Shown piece after piece: positions 1 through 5,881 of a DNA stretch of 8,277 bases (the stretch's first letter is position 1; each line of letters begins with the position of its first letter). Under the pieces are notes generated by a model. The model did no database searches. It had not been told where the DNA came from and was given only the letters and a program-made list of their open reading frames with translations. The stretch is from Calditrichota bacterium. GTDB taxonomy: Bacteria > Calditrichota > Calditrichia > Calditrichales > Calditrichaceae. Where the stretch lies: contig JAJRSN010000100.1 in NCBI GenBank assembly GCA_024278715.1, positions 1-8,277 on the forward strand, written 5' to 3'. The position numbers were made by a program, and so were the translations under genes.

Positions 1-32
1 CGCTTTGTGACTCCTTTGTGTGCTTGGCGGTT
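1..32. repeat. Short periodic repeat, CTTTG family (left edge, may continue outside)
   Basis: CTTTG occurs at 3-7 and 14-18, with a variant CTTGG at 23-27, giving steps of 11 and 9 bp. On the minus strand this reads as an ACCGCCAAG-type unit followed by two CACAAAG units. I recall similar GCAAAG-like strings between genes in many environmental bacterial genomes, with no function I can name. The array touches the window edge, so its full extent is unknown. Confidence 0.5.
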
Positions 33-44
33 ATTATTTACCGC
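27..44. repeat. Small inverted repeat joining the two periodic arrays
   Basis: GCGGT (27-31) and ACCGC (40-44) form a perfect 5-bp stem around an AT-only 8-nt loop, exactly at the junction between the CTTTG-type and GATT-type arrays. It is too short and lacks a T-tract, so I do not call it a terminator. It could instead be a by-product of the shared ACCGC ends of the two repeat families. Confidence 0.35.
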
Positions 45-90
45 AGATTAGACCGCGGATTAACCTGATTACGCTGATTGCGCAGATTGA
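41..90. repeat. Short periodic repeat, GCAGATT family
   Basis: GATT begins at 46, 58, 67, 76 and 85, giving steps of 12, 9, 9 and 9 bp. Most copies lie in a degenerate unit GCNGATTR (GCAGATTA, GCGGATTA, GCTGATTG, GCAGATTG). The repeat is noncoding, lies just past the phoR stop (112), and has no transposase or inverted termini nearby. GCAGATT-like arrays are familiar from intergenic DNA of several uncultured phyla; their role is unknown to me. Confidence 0.6.
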
Positions 91-111
91 GTCGAGTTTT
101 TTAACGGTTCA

Positions 112-1878
112 TCAGACGGGCAAATAGATGTAAAAAGTACTTCCCTTTCCCAGTTTACTTTCCACGCCAACCCGACCGTTGTGTACTTTTACGATGTGTT
201 TAACAATAGCCAAACCCAGACCAGTTCCGCCCAACGTACGGCTGCGGGCTTTATCCACTCTATAAAAGCGTTCGAATATTCTTTCCTGATATTCTTTGGG
301 AATTCCTATTCCCTGATCTATTACGCTGATCACTATTTCATTTCCGGTTTCTTCCGCGCAGACCCGAACCTCGGTATTTTCCGGACTGTATTTAATCGCG
401 TTCATGATCAGATTGATTAACGCCTGTTCAATCAAAGTGGGATTCATCTTTACTGCTAAAGTTCCCGGGCATTCCGCTTTAACGACAATCTTCTTTTCTT
501 CGGCAAAACTTTGACACACATGGATGGCGTTTTCTATCACCGGTTCCAGCGGTTCTTCGGAAAATTGAAACTCGGCGCGCTCTTCTTTTTGCTCCAGCGA
601 AGCAAGCACCATCAAATCGTCAATGATCGAATTCAGGCGGTTGGTCTGATTATAAATAATTTTCAAAAATCGTTCAGCCGTCTCTTTTTCCAAAATAGCG
701 CCGTCGAGCAGCGTTTCCACAAATCCCTTTATCGAAGTTAAGGGAGTGCGGATTTCATGGGAAACATTAGCCACAAAATCGCGGCGGATTTCTTCAAGGC
801 GCCGCAATCGCGTCACGTCGTTCAAAACAACCATGGCGCCGATGGTTTCGTTGCGATCATTTTGCAGGCTTGTGCCGTGCACCTGAACGAAACGCAGCGG
901 TTCTTCCCTGAATATTATTTCGTCTTCGATCAAATCTCCGTTTTCCAACGCCTGATGAATAATCTTAAGCAGGTGGCTATTCCGGACAACTTCCTGAACG
1001 CTGCGCCCTATCGCCTGTTCGGAAATCCCCAGCAGATTGCCGACCGCCCGATTTATGGCTATTATGCGCTCGTTATGATCAATTGCCAAAATCCCCTCGC
1101 TCATGCTGTGGAAAATAGCCCGTTGTTGATTTTTTTGCTGATCAATGGTTTTTATTTGCAATTCCAGCTCATTGATCATTTTATTAAACGCTTCCGCCAG
1201 GCGATGCATTTCTTTAGACGAAAAATCGCCTAATCGAATGGAAAAATCGCCGTCAGCCACACGCTCCACGCTGAGCGCAATCTCTTCCAGCGGCGCGCTA
1301 ATTCGACGAGCTATCCAATACCCGAAAATAATTATCAGAATTATCAGAACGATCAGGAAAAGAAATATTTCGGACTGCATGGCGTCAAATATACGTTCGG
1401 TGGCGGAATAGGGGAAGGAGGTCCGGACTACGGCAATAACCTGTCCTCCTTTATAAACGGGAACAGCGACATAAATCAGATCTTTTTCGACCGAATAACT
1501 GTAGCGAATATTACGACCGATATGCCCTTGCAGCGCTTCTTTGATTTCCGGGCGATCGGCATGATTATCCAACTGCGAGGGGTCTTTGCGCGTGTCGGCT
1601 ATTACCTTTCCGTTGGGCAGTATAACCGTAACATAAGAATTCAAATCGTAAAAAAGATAATTCAGTTTCCGGTTGATCTTTTCGTATTTTTCGGGTTGTA
1701 AATCATCTTCAACGGAACGCGCCACTACCAGAGCCTTACTCTGAAGTTCCTGAAAATAAATTTCTTTAATCAGGTTTTTCGATTTGCCGACGGTGTACCA
1801 GACAATTGCCATCATGACAATAAAATTAATGATAATAAAAGACAGGAAAACCTGCCAAATTTGGCGTTTGTGCGTCAT
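112..1878 (-). CDS. phoR: PhoR-type membrane sensor histidine kinase
   Basis: A 588-aa inner-membrane kinase, the partner of the adjacent response regulator. TM1 spans about 8-29 and is followed by a periplasmic domain (about 31-168) with Cache-like features (VTVILPNGKVIADTR; IYVAVPVYKGGQVIAVVRTS). TM2 spans about 171-190 and HAMP about 188-242 (ISAPLEEIA, VADGDFSIRL). A PAS domain covers about 252-355 (MSEGILAIDHNERIIAINRA). HisKA has the H-box VSHEIRTPLTSIKG with phospho-accepting H374. HATPase_c has the N-box LINLIMNAIKYSP (N493), G1 DQGIGIP (521-527), the F-box RIFERFYRVD and G2 GGTGLGLAI (550-558). All catalytic motifs are intact. The start is ATG with an AGGGAAG-type SD in an ATGA overlap with phoB. 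TM-Cache-TM-HAMP-PAS-kinase is the common PhoR layout in Gram-positives and many environmental phyla. The ligand is not readable from sequence; PhoR kinases usually sense phosphate status through Pst/PhoU. Confidence 0.9.
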   Translation of the reverse strand: MTHKRQIWQVFLSFIIINFIVMMAIVWYTVGKSKNLIKEIYFQELQSKALVVARSVEDDLQPEKYEKINRKLNYLFYDLNSYVTVILPNGKVIADTRKDPSQLDNHADRPEIKEALQGHIGRNIRYSYSVEKDLIYVAVPVYKGGQVIAVVRTSFPYSATERIFDAMQSEIFLFLIVLIILIIIFGYWIARRISAPLEEIALSVERVADGDFSIRLGDFSSKEMHRLAEAFNKMINELELQIKTIDQQKNQQRAIFHSMSEGILAIDHNERIIAINRAVGNLLGISEQAIGRSVQEVVRNSHLLKIIHQALENGDLIEDEIIFREEPLRFVQVHGTSLQNDRNETIGAMVVLNDVTRLRRLEEIRRDFVANVSHEIRTPLTSIKGFVETLLDGAILEKETAERFLKIIYNQTNRLNSIIDDLMVLASLEQKEERAEFQFSEEPLEPVIENAIHVCQSFAEEKKIVVKAECPGTLAVKMNPTLIEQALINLIMNAIKYSPENTEVRVCAEETGNEIVISVIDQGIGIPKEYQERIFERFYRVDKARSRTLGGTGLGLAIVKHIVKVHNGRVGVESKLGKGSTFYIYLPV

Positions 1879-2567
1879 AAAACTTCCCTGAAACGGTAGC
1901 CCACACCTCTTACGGTTTCAATATATTTACCAGCTTCCCCCAATTTTTTTCTCAAGCCCACAACCTGAACATCCACAGATCTTTCGGTTACGGGGTAATC
2001 TTCGCCGCGTAGGGCGTCCACAATCTGATATCTGGTAAAAACCCAGCCCGGTCGCTGCGCCAAAAAGTAGAGGAGGCTGAATTCCGTGTAAGTCAGATTA
2101 ATGGGTTTATCGTTAACCAACACCTCTCTTCTGCCGGGATGAATCATCAAATCATGAATCCTGATAATCTCCATTGAATCGGTTTGTTTTTGGTGGCGGC
2201 GTCTGAGCACCGCTTTTACGCGAGCGAGCAGTATTTTGGTCGAGAACGGTTTGGGGATGTAATCGTCCGCGCCCAATTCCAGTCCGGTAACAATATCGGC
2301 TTCTTCTCCCTTTGCCGTAAGCATAATAACCGGAATTCCCGAAGTATCAGCCGTGTGTTTTAATACTTTACAAACATCCAATCCGTCAACGCCCGGAAGC
2401 ATCAGGTCTAACAAAATCAAGTCGGGAATTTCGCTTTTTACACGCCGCAAAATCTCTTCGCCGGTTCTAAGCTTAATCACCTCATATCCTTCTTTTGATA
2501 ACACATAATCGACCAGATCGAGAATATCTTCTTCATCATCCACTATATAAATTTTTGCCTTTGCCAA
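1875..2567 (-). CDS. phoB: PhoB-type response regulator (OmpR family)
   Basis: A 230-aa two-component response regulator. The receiver domain (about 4-122) has an intact acidic pair D10/D11, phosphoacceptor D54 (LLDLMLPG), T84 (IMLTA) and K106 (PKPF), so it should be phosphorylatable. The C-terminal winged-helix DNA-binding domain (about 133-229) includes LTYTEFSLLYFLA (158-170), the recognition-helix region RSVDVQVVGLRKKLG (196-210) and the wing VRGVGYRF (219-226). The length is normal for OmpR/PhoB. The start is TTG with SD AAAGGA. The TGA stop overlaps the kinase ATG as ATGA (1878-1875), so the pair is cotranslated. Upstream lies an 85-bp gap with an array of 11-bp-spaced TAACA repeats, which fits an autoregulated phosphate regulator. 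OmpR-family identity is certain. Assignment to phosphate sensing rests on the kinase architecture and the operator. No pst or phoU gene is visible in the window. Confidence 0.9.
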   Translation of the reverse strand: MAKAKIYIVDDEEDILDLVDYVLSKEGYEVIKLRTGEEILRRVKSEIPDLILLDLMLPGVDGLDVCKVLKHTADTSGIPVIMLTAKGEEADIVTGLELGADDYIPKPFSTKILLARVKAVLRRRHQKQTDSMEIIRIHDLMIHPGRREVLVNDKPINLTYTEFSLLYFLAQRPGWVFTRYQIVDALRGEDYPVTERSVDVQVVGLRKKLGEAGKYIETVRGVGYRFREVL

Positions 2568-2574
2568 AACATCA

Positions 2575-2580
2575 TCCTTT
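2575..2580 (-). promoter_or_regulatory. Shine-Dalgarno for the TTG-started phoB
   Basis: AAAGGA on the minus strand, 7 nt before TTG at 2567. An in-frame TGA lies a few codons upstream with no ATG or GTG between it and the TTG, and the receiver domain begins immediately after (KIYIVDDEED). This TTG is therefore the only reasonable start. Confidence 0.7.
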
Positions 2581-2617
2581 CTTCATTTACAGGCTCTGAT
2601 CGAATGTTTAAAAATAG

Positions 2618-2656
2618 TGTTATGATGTTATTAATTTTCTGTTAGTATTTTGTTAG
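2618..2656 (-). promoter_or_regulatory. Pho box-like operator: four 11-bp-spaced TAACA repeats upstream of phoB
   Basis: On the minus strand, hexamers begin at 2656 (CTAACA), 2645 (CTAACA), 2634 (TTAATA) and 2623 (ATAACA). Each step is exactly 11 bp. PhoB/PhoP regulators are known to bind direct repeats with 11-bp periodicity (TTAACA-like in Bacillus, CTGTCAT-like in E. coli), and the array lies 51-89 bp upstream of the phoB start codon. The first repeat contains the TAA stop of the 169-aa gene. A -10 element cannot be assigned with confidence; TATTTT (2616-2611) and TAAACA (2610-2605) are candidates. The repeats are directly visible; binding by this PhoB is inferred. Confidence 0.6.
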
Positions 2657-3162
2657 GCTACATTATTGTTTTGGTTACCGACATTCGAATCAATCGCTTC
2701 CGGAATAATTCTTTGAATGCCCCTGGCGATTATCGATTTCCAGGCGACTTCGGGTATATCGTTTCTTTTAAAGAATATTACATCGGATAACTTTGAAGCA
2801 AAATTTGCGTTCGCGTCGATTCTTTCTTTTAACTTGTCATCTTCCGGGGCAAGAAACAGTAGAGGCGTTTGATAGCGATTGACGTACGTTTTCATTAAAC
2901 GTTCAACATTAACGTCTAATTCGGCAAAATACAAATAGGAAAACGGAATGTAAGGAATTATTTTATCAGCCAAATTAAAATCGGATTTTATCAGAGAATC
3001 CAGTAAATAAACCATCACGGTAATATCGTCTTTAACGTTTAATTCAACATATCGCAGGTGGGGCGGGAACATGGTTTCGGAAATCCGCAACTCTTGCCAT
3101 TCGTTCAAAATCAATGACCATTCTTTAAGAATAATCGCCGTTTCGAGAATCGTTTTATTCAA
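2653..3162 (-). CDS. Hypothetical 169-aa protein, unrecognised
   Basis: I do not recognise a family. The start is TTG at 3162, chosen because a perfect GGAGG lies 7 nt upstream and because the next in-frame Met (M31) has no comparable site. The gene begins 2 bp after the stop of the 374-aa DUF4388 gene, so it is likely its translational partner. The protein has no signal peptide, membrane span or cysteine. The N-terminus is helical (about 3-28, with EWSLILNEWQEL). After this come alternating predicted strands and helices: HLRYVELNV (35-43), a helix at 46-58, FSYLYFAELDV (74-84), a helix at 86-97, TPLLFLAPEDD (99-109), a helix at 110-125, SDVIFFKRND (126-135), and a helix at 137-152. The tail is Asn-rich (NVGNQNNN). 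The order from residue 35 onward would be compatible with a very diverged receiver-like alpha/beta fold, like those encoded by the two genes before it, but this is speculation. Confidence 0.72.
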   Translation of the reverse strand: MNKTILETAIILKEWSLILNEWQELRISETMFPPHLRYVELNVKDDITVMVYLLDSLIKSDFNLADKIIPYIPFSYLYFAELDVNVERLMKTYVNRYQTPLLFLAPEDDKLKERIDANANFASKLSDVIFFKRNDIPEVAWKSIIARGIQRIIPEAIDSNVGNQNNNVA

Positions 3163-3164
3163 AT

Positions 3165-4289
3165 TTATTCCTCCAATCGACGGTTGATATTTTCGAGGAG
3201 TTCTTTTTGATTAAAAAAATATTCTTTTCGACTCTCTTCTTCTGCCTGTACTTCCGATTCAAAATCGGAAGTAAACGTTTCTTCAACGGAACTTTCTTTC
3301 CGATTAAATATTTTTTGAACCAGACGCCTGAAAGCCGGAGCGGAATCTTCTTTTTCTTTTTCGGCTTTAATGTTTTGATATTTTTTTTCCGGAAGAATGT
3401 AACGTTTTTCAAACCACGTGGTCAGCTTTTTCAACAGAAAATTAAAATCGCCTTCGTAAGTATTCATTATCTCTTCGAGACATTTACCTTTACGCATCTG
3501 ATGAAGCAACTGCCGTTCGCTGTGCCCGAAATCCTCATAATTCAAATCGGGATGGGGATACAAGGGAGTGTGAACAGACGGAAAGAGCTTAAGCAACGAT
3601 TCGCGCTCCTTGAAATATTCTCTGCATTCGGAAAATATCTGCTCGTTGGCTAACATAATCGATCGCCGCGACACATATTGATCGGGCTTAAAAGAGGTAA
3701 ATCCGTGATTCCACGAGCTTAACACCAAAACGGAAGTCAGCGGATCCATTTGCCGGTAACTGGCGTGTACAATTTGTCCCTCTTTGAATTCAACGCGCCC
3801 TTTCCGCTCCGCCCATTGAAAATGAAGAATTCCGTCGCAGCTTTTTTTACCGAACATGCGCAGCAGGTTAATTCCGTTAATAAACTCCAGAGACCCCTGA
3901 AACAGATATTCTCCTTCTTCATCGGGCGGAGCAAGGAATTCATGGAACGATTTTAAAATGAATTCGAGCTCCTGACGGTGTACGGGCCAGGGAATGATCT
4001 CTCTTACGCCCAATTGCCACAGCAGCTGCCGATCGTCAGTTGTGGGAATTGGGGTGGAGCATACGATCGGAATTTTAACCTTGTTTTCGCTAAGCTTAAC
4101 CAACCAATCATGAAGCCGGTCAAAATCCCGATTGATCATTAACAGCACATGCCATTGTTCAAGTTTTAACTGCTCGGTAAAAGAATCCATATCTTTAAAC
4201 CAATGGAAGTACAACGGCAGCCGGCTGTAATGAGTAATCAAAAGGTCAAAAAAAGACTTTTCTTCGGATACAACGGCGATATTAATCAT
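3165..4289 (-). CDS. Receiver-like / DUF4388 protein, shorter paralogue
   Basis: A soluble 374-aa protein. Residues 1-118 form a receiver-like fold (INIAVVSEEKSFFDLL; strand WHVLLMI; IPIVCSTP; VREIIPWPV). The conserved lysine before proline at the end of strand 5 is tryptophan (PWP, W101), and the phosphoacceptor region reads MINRDFD, so classical phosphotransfer is doubtful. Residues about 128-202 are a DUF4388 domain: FQGSLEFINGINLLRMF, DGILHF, GRVEFKEGQIVHASY, and SWNHGFTSFKP. Residues 255-300 resemble a helix-turn-helix segment (ERQLLHQMRKGKCLEEIM ... LKKLTTWFEKRYIL), the same order as in the upstream 519-aa protein. The last 70 residues are highly charged (EKEKED, EEESRKE) and probably disordered or coiled. 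ATG at 4289 sits in an ATGA overlap behind GAGGA with a 6-nt gap. It is probably a diverged tandem duplicate of its neighbour that lacks the GTPase-like domain. Function unknown. Confidence 0.77.
   Translation of the reverse strand: MINIAVVSEEKSFFDLLITHYSRLPLYFHWFKDMDSFTEQLKLEQWHVLLMINRDFDRLHDWLVKLSENKVKIPIVCSTPIPTTDDRQLLWQLGVREIIPWPVHRQELEFILKSFHEFLAPPDEEGEYLFQGSLEFINGINLLRMFGKKSCDGILHFQWAERKGRVEFKEGQIVHASYRQMDPLTSVLVLSSWNHGFTSFKPDQYVSRRSIMLANEQIFSECREYFKERESLLKLFPSVHTPLYPHPDLNYEDFGHSERQLLHQMRKGKCLEEIMNTYEGDFNFLLKKLTTWFEKRYILPEKKYQNIKAEKEKEDSAPAFRRLVQKIFNRKESSVEETFTSDFESEVQAEEESRKEYFFNQKELLENINRRLEE
3170..3174 (-). promoter_or_regulatory. Strong Shine-Dalgarno that decides a TTG start
   Basis: GGAGG on the minus strand, 7 nt upstream of TTG at 3162. 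It lies in the final codons of the preceding gene (…Leu-Glu-Glu-stop). A consensus SD at ideal spacing is the main evidence that the 169-aa gene begins at this TTG rather than at a later Met. Confidence 0.75.
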
Positions 4290-5845
4290 TTTTCATCCTC
4301 AGCCTGCTGGCTTTTTTTTACTTCTATCGCTTCGACCGGGGCTATCCGGAAAATCGTATTCAGCATGTCTTCCTGACTATTGGGAGCATATTGAGCCCAG
4401 TTAATCTTCCAGGAAAGGAAAAACTGTTTTTTTATTTCTTCCGGATCCGTTTCGCCGCTCAGGTAAGTTACCGCGCAAATCGCGGGACAACCGTGCTGAG
4501 AGAGCACCTGATTAATCAAATAGCTAAAATATCCCGTGTCGCTTGTGTTTTGGGCGTTGATCAGGAACATAAACCCGTGAATCTGTTCGGACAAAACGGA
4601 TAACAACCGCAAAAGCTGATGATTCGCTCGCATTCCGATGAGCACAATGTCCAGCTCTTTCCCGAGACTGAATTGAGCGATGTACATGTTGTTTTCCAAA
4701 AAAACTTTTTCCGGCGATTCAACCAGAGTATTTAAATAGTGTTTTAACACTTTCAGGTCATCGCTTATCACAACAATTTTAGCGCGTTGTCCGTCTTCCA
4801 AAGCCAGGGTCTGTTTCAATTCGTCCGTTTTTTGCGGATCCACCTCAAACCTTTTGAAAAGGCTTTGATCTTCGTAAAATCCTTCGACCGAAATCCCTTC
4901 TCTTTGCATTAAAGTTTCGATGGGTTCGTTGACGCGCAAAAGTCCGAATCGTTTGAGTTTGATTAATAGCTGCAAAGTTTGATGATTCGGGTAAAAAGGA
5001 TTTTCCAAAACCTCTCCCAATTCTCTGGGAATGGCTAAAAAATCAACAAATTCCGGATCAAGCTGAATATCATAAAGGGGTAAATCGCCCAAATTAATAG
5101 CCTGTACCACGCTTTCGTTTGTTCTGAACTGGCGTTTGAGCGGCTCCAACTGCAGTTTTAAATTTTGAATAAGAATCATCAATCCCGGAACCGTGACATT
5201 TACGTTTTTTTCGATTTTTTCAACATCTCCGCCGGTAAAAACAAATTTACCTTCTTCCCATAAGCAGATATGCAGAAAGGCGTCCAGTCCGCTATGGTTT
5301 AAAACCTTTGCTTCCACAATTTCGCCGTTCTTAAAAAAAACGTGTCCGTGATTGCGGGAAGTGGTTATTTTTAAGATGCCGCTTTTACCGCTTTCCGCGA
5401 GCCCCCAAATTAACGTCAACAGGTCAACGTAAAACAGATCGCCTTTGATGTCGGCTTCTTTATGAGGCGGATGTTTGCTGAACTGCCCGAACCACCACAT
5501 CACTCCGCGAAAAACCTCTTCGATGGAATTCGTTTGATCATAAACGCGCAGGGCTCCCAATTCATAAAAAACAATCCGCTTGGCGGCGTCTTTGGGCACA
5601 TTGTAAACCACAGCGCGGTCGGATTTAAGCGATTTAAAAAGTTGGACTATCGTGTCTCTTTTTTCCGCGGTTAAACTGGGATAATCCAATAACACAAATT
5701 GGTTGTCCGATTCATCAAGTATTTTCATTAACGATTCGAGGCGGTGGTTTGGTTTTGCTAAAATGCCTTCTTCCTGAAAAGAGTGAACAAAAAACTCACT
5801 CTGATGGGGATTGCGATCAAGGATCAGGATGGTTGTTTTAAACAT
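4286..5845 (-). CDS. Receiver-like / DUF4388 / pseudo-GTPase-like signalling protein
   Basis: A soluble 519-aa protein with no signal peptide or membrane segment. Residues 4-118 have the alternating strand/helix pattern of a response-regulator receiver. D10 and D54 (in VLLDYPS) sit at the acidic-pocket and phosphoacceptor positions, but the usual second acidic residue, the T/S after strand 4 and the Lys-Pro after strand 5 are missing (YNVPKD, LRVYDQT). Residues about 134-235 are a DUF4388 (PATAN-type) domain: start GDLFYVDLLTLIW, then GILKI, VFFKNGEIVEA, and WEEGKFVFTGG. Residues about 265-305 look like a small winged-helix segment (LLIKLKRFGLLRV). Residues 353-480 resemble the MglA-like small GTPase domains found attached to DUF4388, but the P-loop, switch II and NKxD positions are all changed (see findings). 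Its TGA overlaps the next gene's ATG. It probably acts as a scaffold or sensor; the partner is unknown. The DUF4388 call is firm; the pseudo-GTPase call is inferred from pattern. Confidence 0.78.
   Translation of the reverse strand: MFKTTILILDRNPHQSEFFVHSFQEEGILAKPNHRLESLMKILDESDNQFVLLDYPSLTAEKRDTIVQLFKSLKSDRAVVYNVPKDAAKRIVFYELGALRVYDQTNSIEEVFRGVMWWFGQFSKHPPHKEADIKGDLFYVDLLTLIWGLAESGKSGILKITTSRNHGHVFFKNGEIVEAKVLNHSGLDAFLHICLWEEGKFVFTGGDVEKIEKNVNVTVPGLMILIQNLKLQLEPLKRQFRTNESVVQAINLGDLPLYDIQLDPEFVDFLAIPRELGEVLENPFYPNHQTLQLLIKLKRFGLLRVNEPIETLMQREGISVEGFYEDQSLFKRFEVDPQKTDELKQTLALEDGQRAKIVVISDDLKVLKHYLNTLVESPEKVFLENNMYIAQFSLGKELDIVLIGMRANHQLLRLLSVLSEQIHGFMFLINAQNTSDTGYFSYLINQVLSQHGCPAICAVTYLSGETDPEEIKKQFFLSWKINWAQYAPNSQEDMLNTIFRIAPVEAIEVKKSQQAEDEK
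4296..4300 (-). promoter_or_regulatory. Shine-Dalgarno for the 374-aa DUF4388 gene
   Basis: GAGGA on the minus strand, 6 nt before the ATG at 4289. It lies inside the last codons of the upstream gene and fixes the start of the downstream protein within the ATGA overlap. This is a typical arrangement for translational coupling. Confidence 0.65.
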
Positions 5846-5881
5846 GCCTGTCGCCTTTATTAAACGGTTTCCAAATACAAT

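Noticed and set aside
27..44. Hairpin as a rho-independent terminator for phoR
   Set aside because: The stem is only 5 bp, the loop is AT-only, and no T-tract follows on the minus strand. It lies between repeat arrays and is better described as part of them.
1..90. CRISPR array
   Set aside because: Unit spacing is 9-12 bp with degenerate repeats, with no 24-37-bp repeats separated by unique spacers and no cas gene.
757..1233. 158-aa plus-strand open frame opposite phoR
   Set aside because: The antisense kinase frame shows intact domain order and catalytic motifs. The plus-strand frame has no recognisable domain or convincing SD, so it is a shadow.
3155..3412. Lysine-rich open frame overlapping the tail of the 374-aa gene, entered by a +1 shift near an A8 run (3381-3388 on the minus strand)
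   Set aside because: The A8 run could allow slippage, but the main frame continues cleanly to a stop that sets up the next gene's SD. The alternative product is low-complexity Lys-rich sequence expected from A-rich DNA, and no stimulatory structure is evident.
3207..3653. 148-aa plus-strand open frame opposite the 374-aa gene
   Set aside because: It is Phe-rich because it is the complement of Lys/Glu-rich codons, and it has no family resemblance. It lies antisense to a supported gene.
5846..5881. Promoter or terminator in the 36-bp gap before the 519-aa gene
   Set aside because: The gap is short, and I see no stem-loop with a T-tract and no convincing -35/-10 pair. Readthrough from the methyltransferase genes is simpler.
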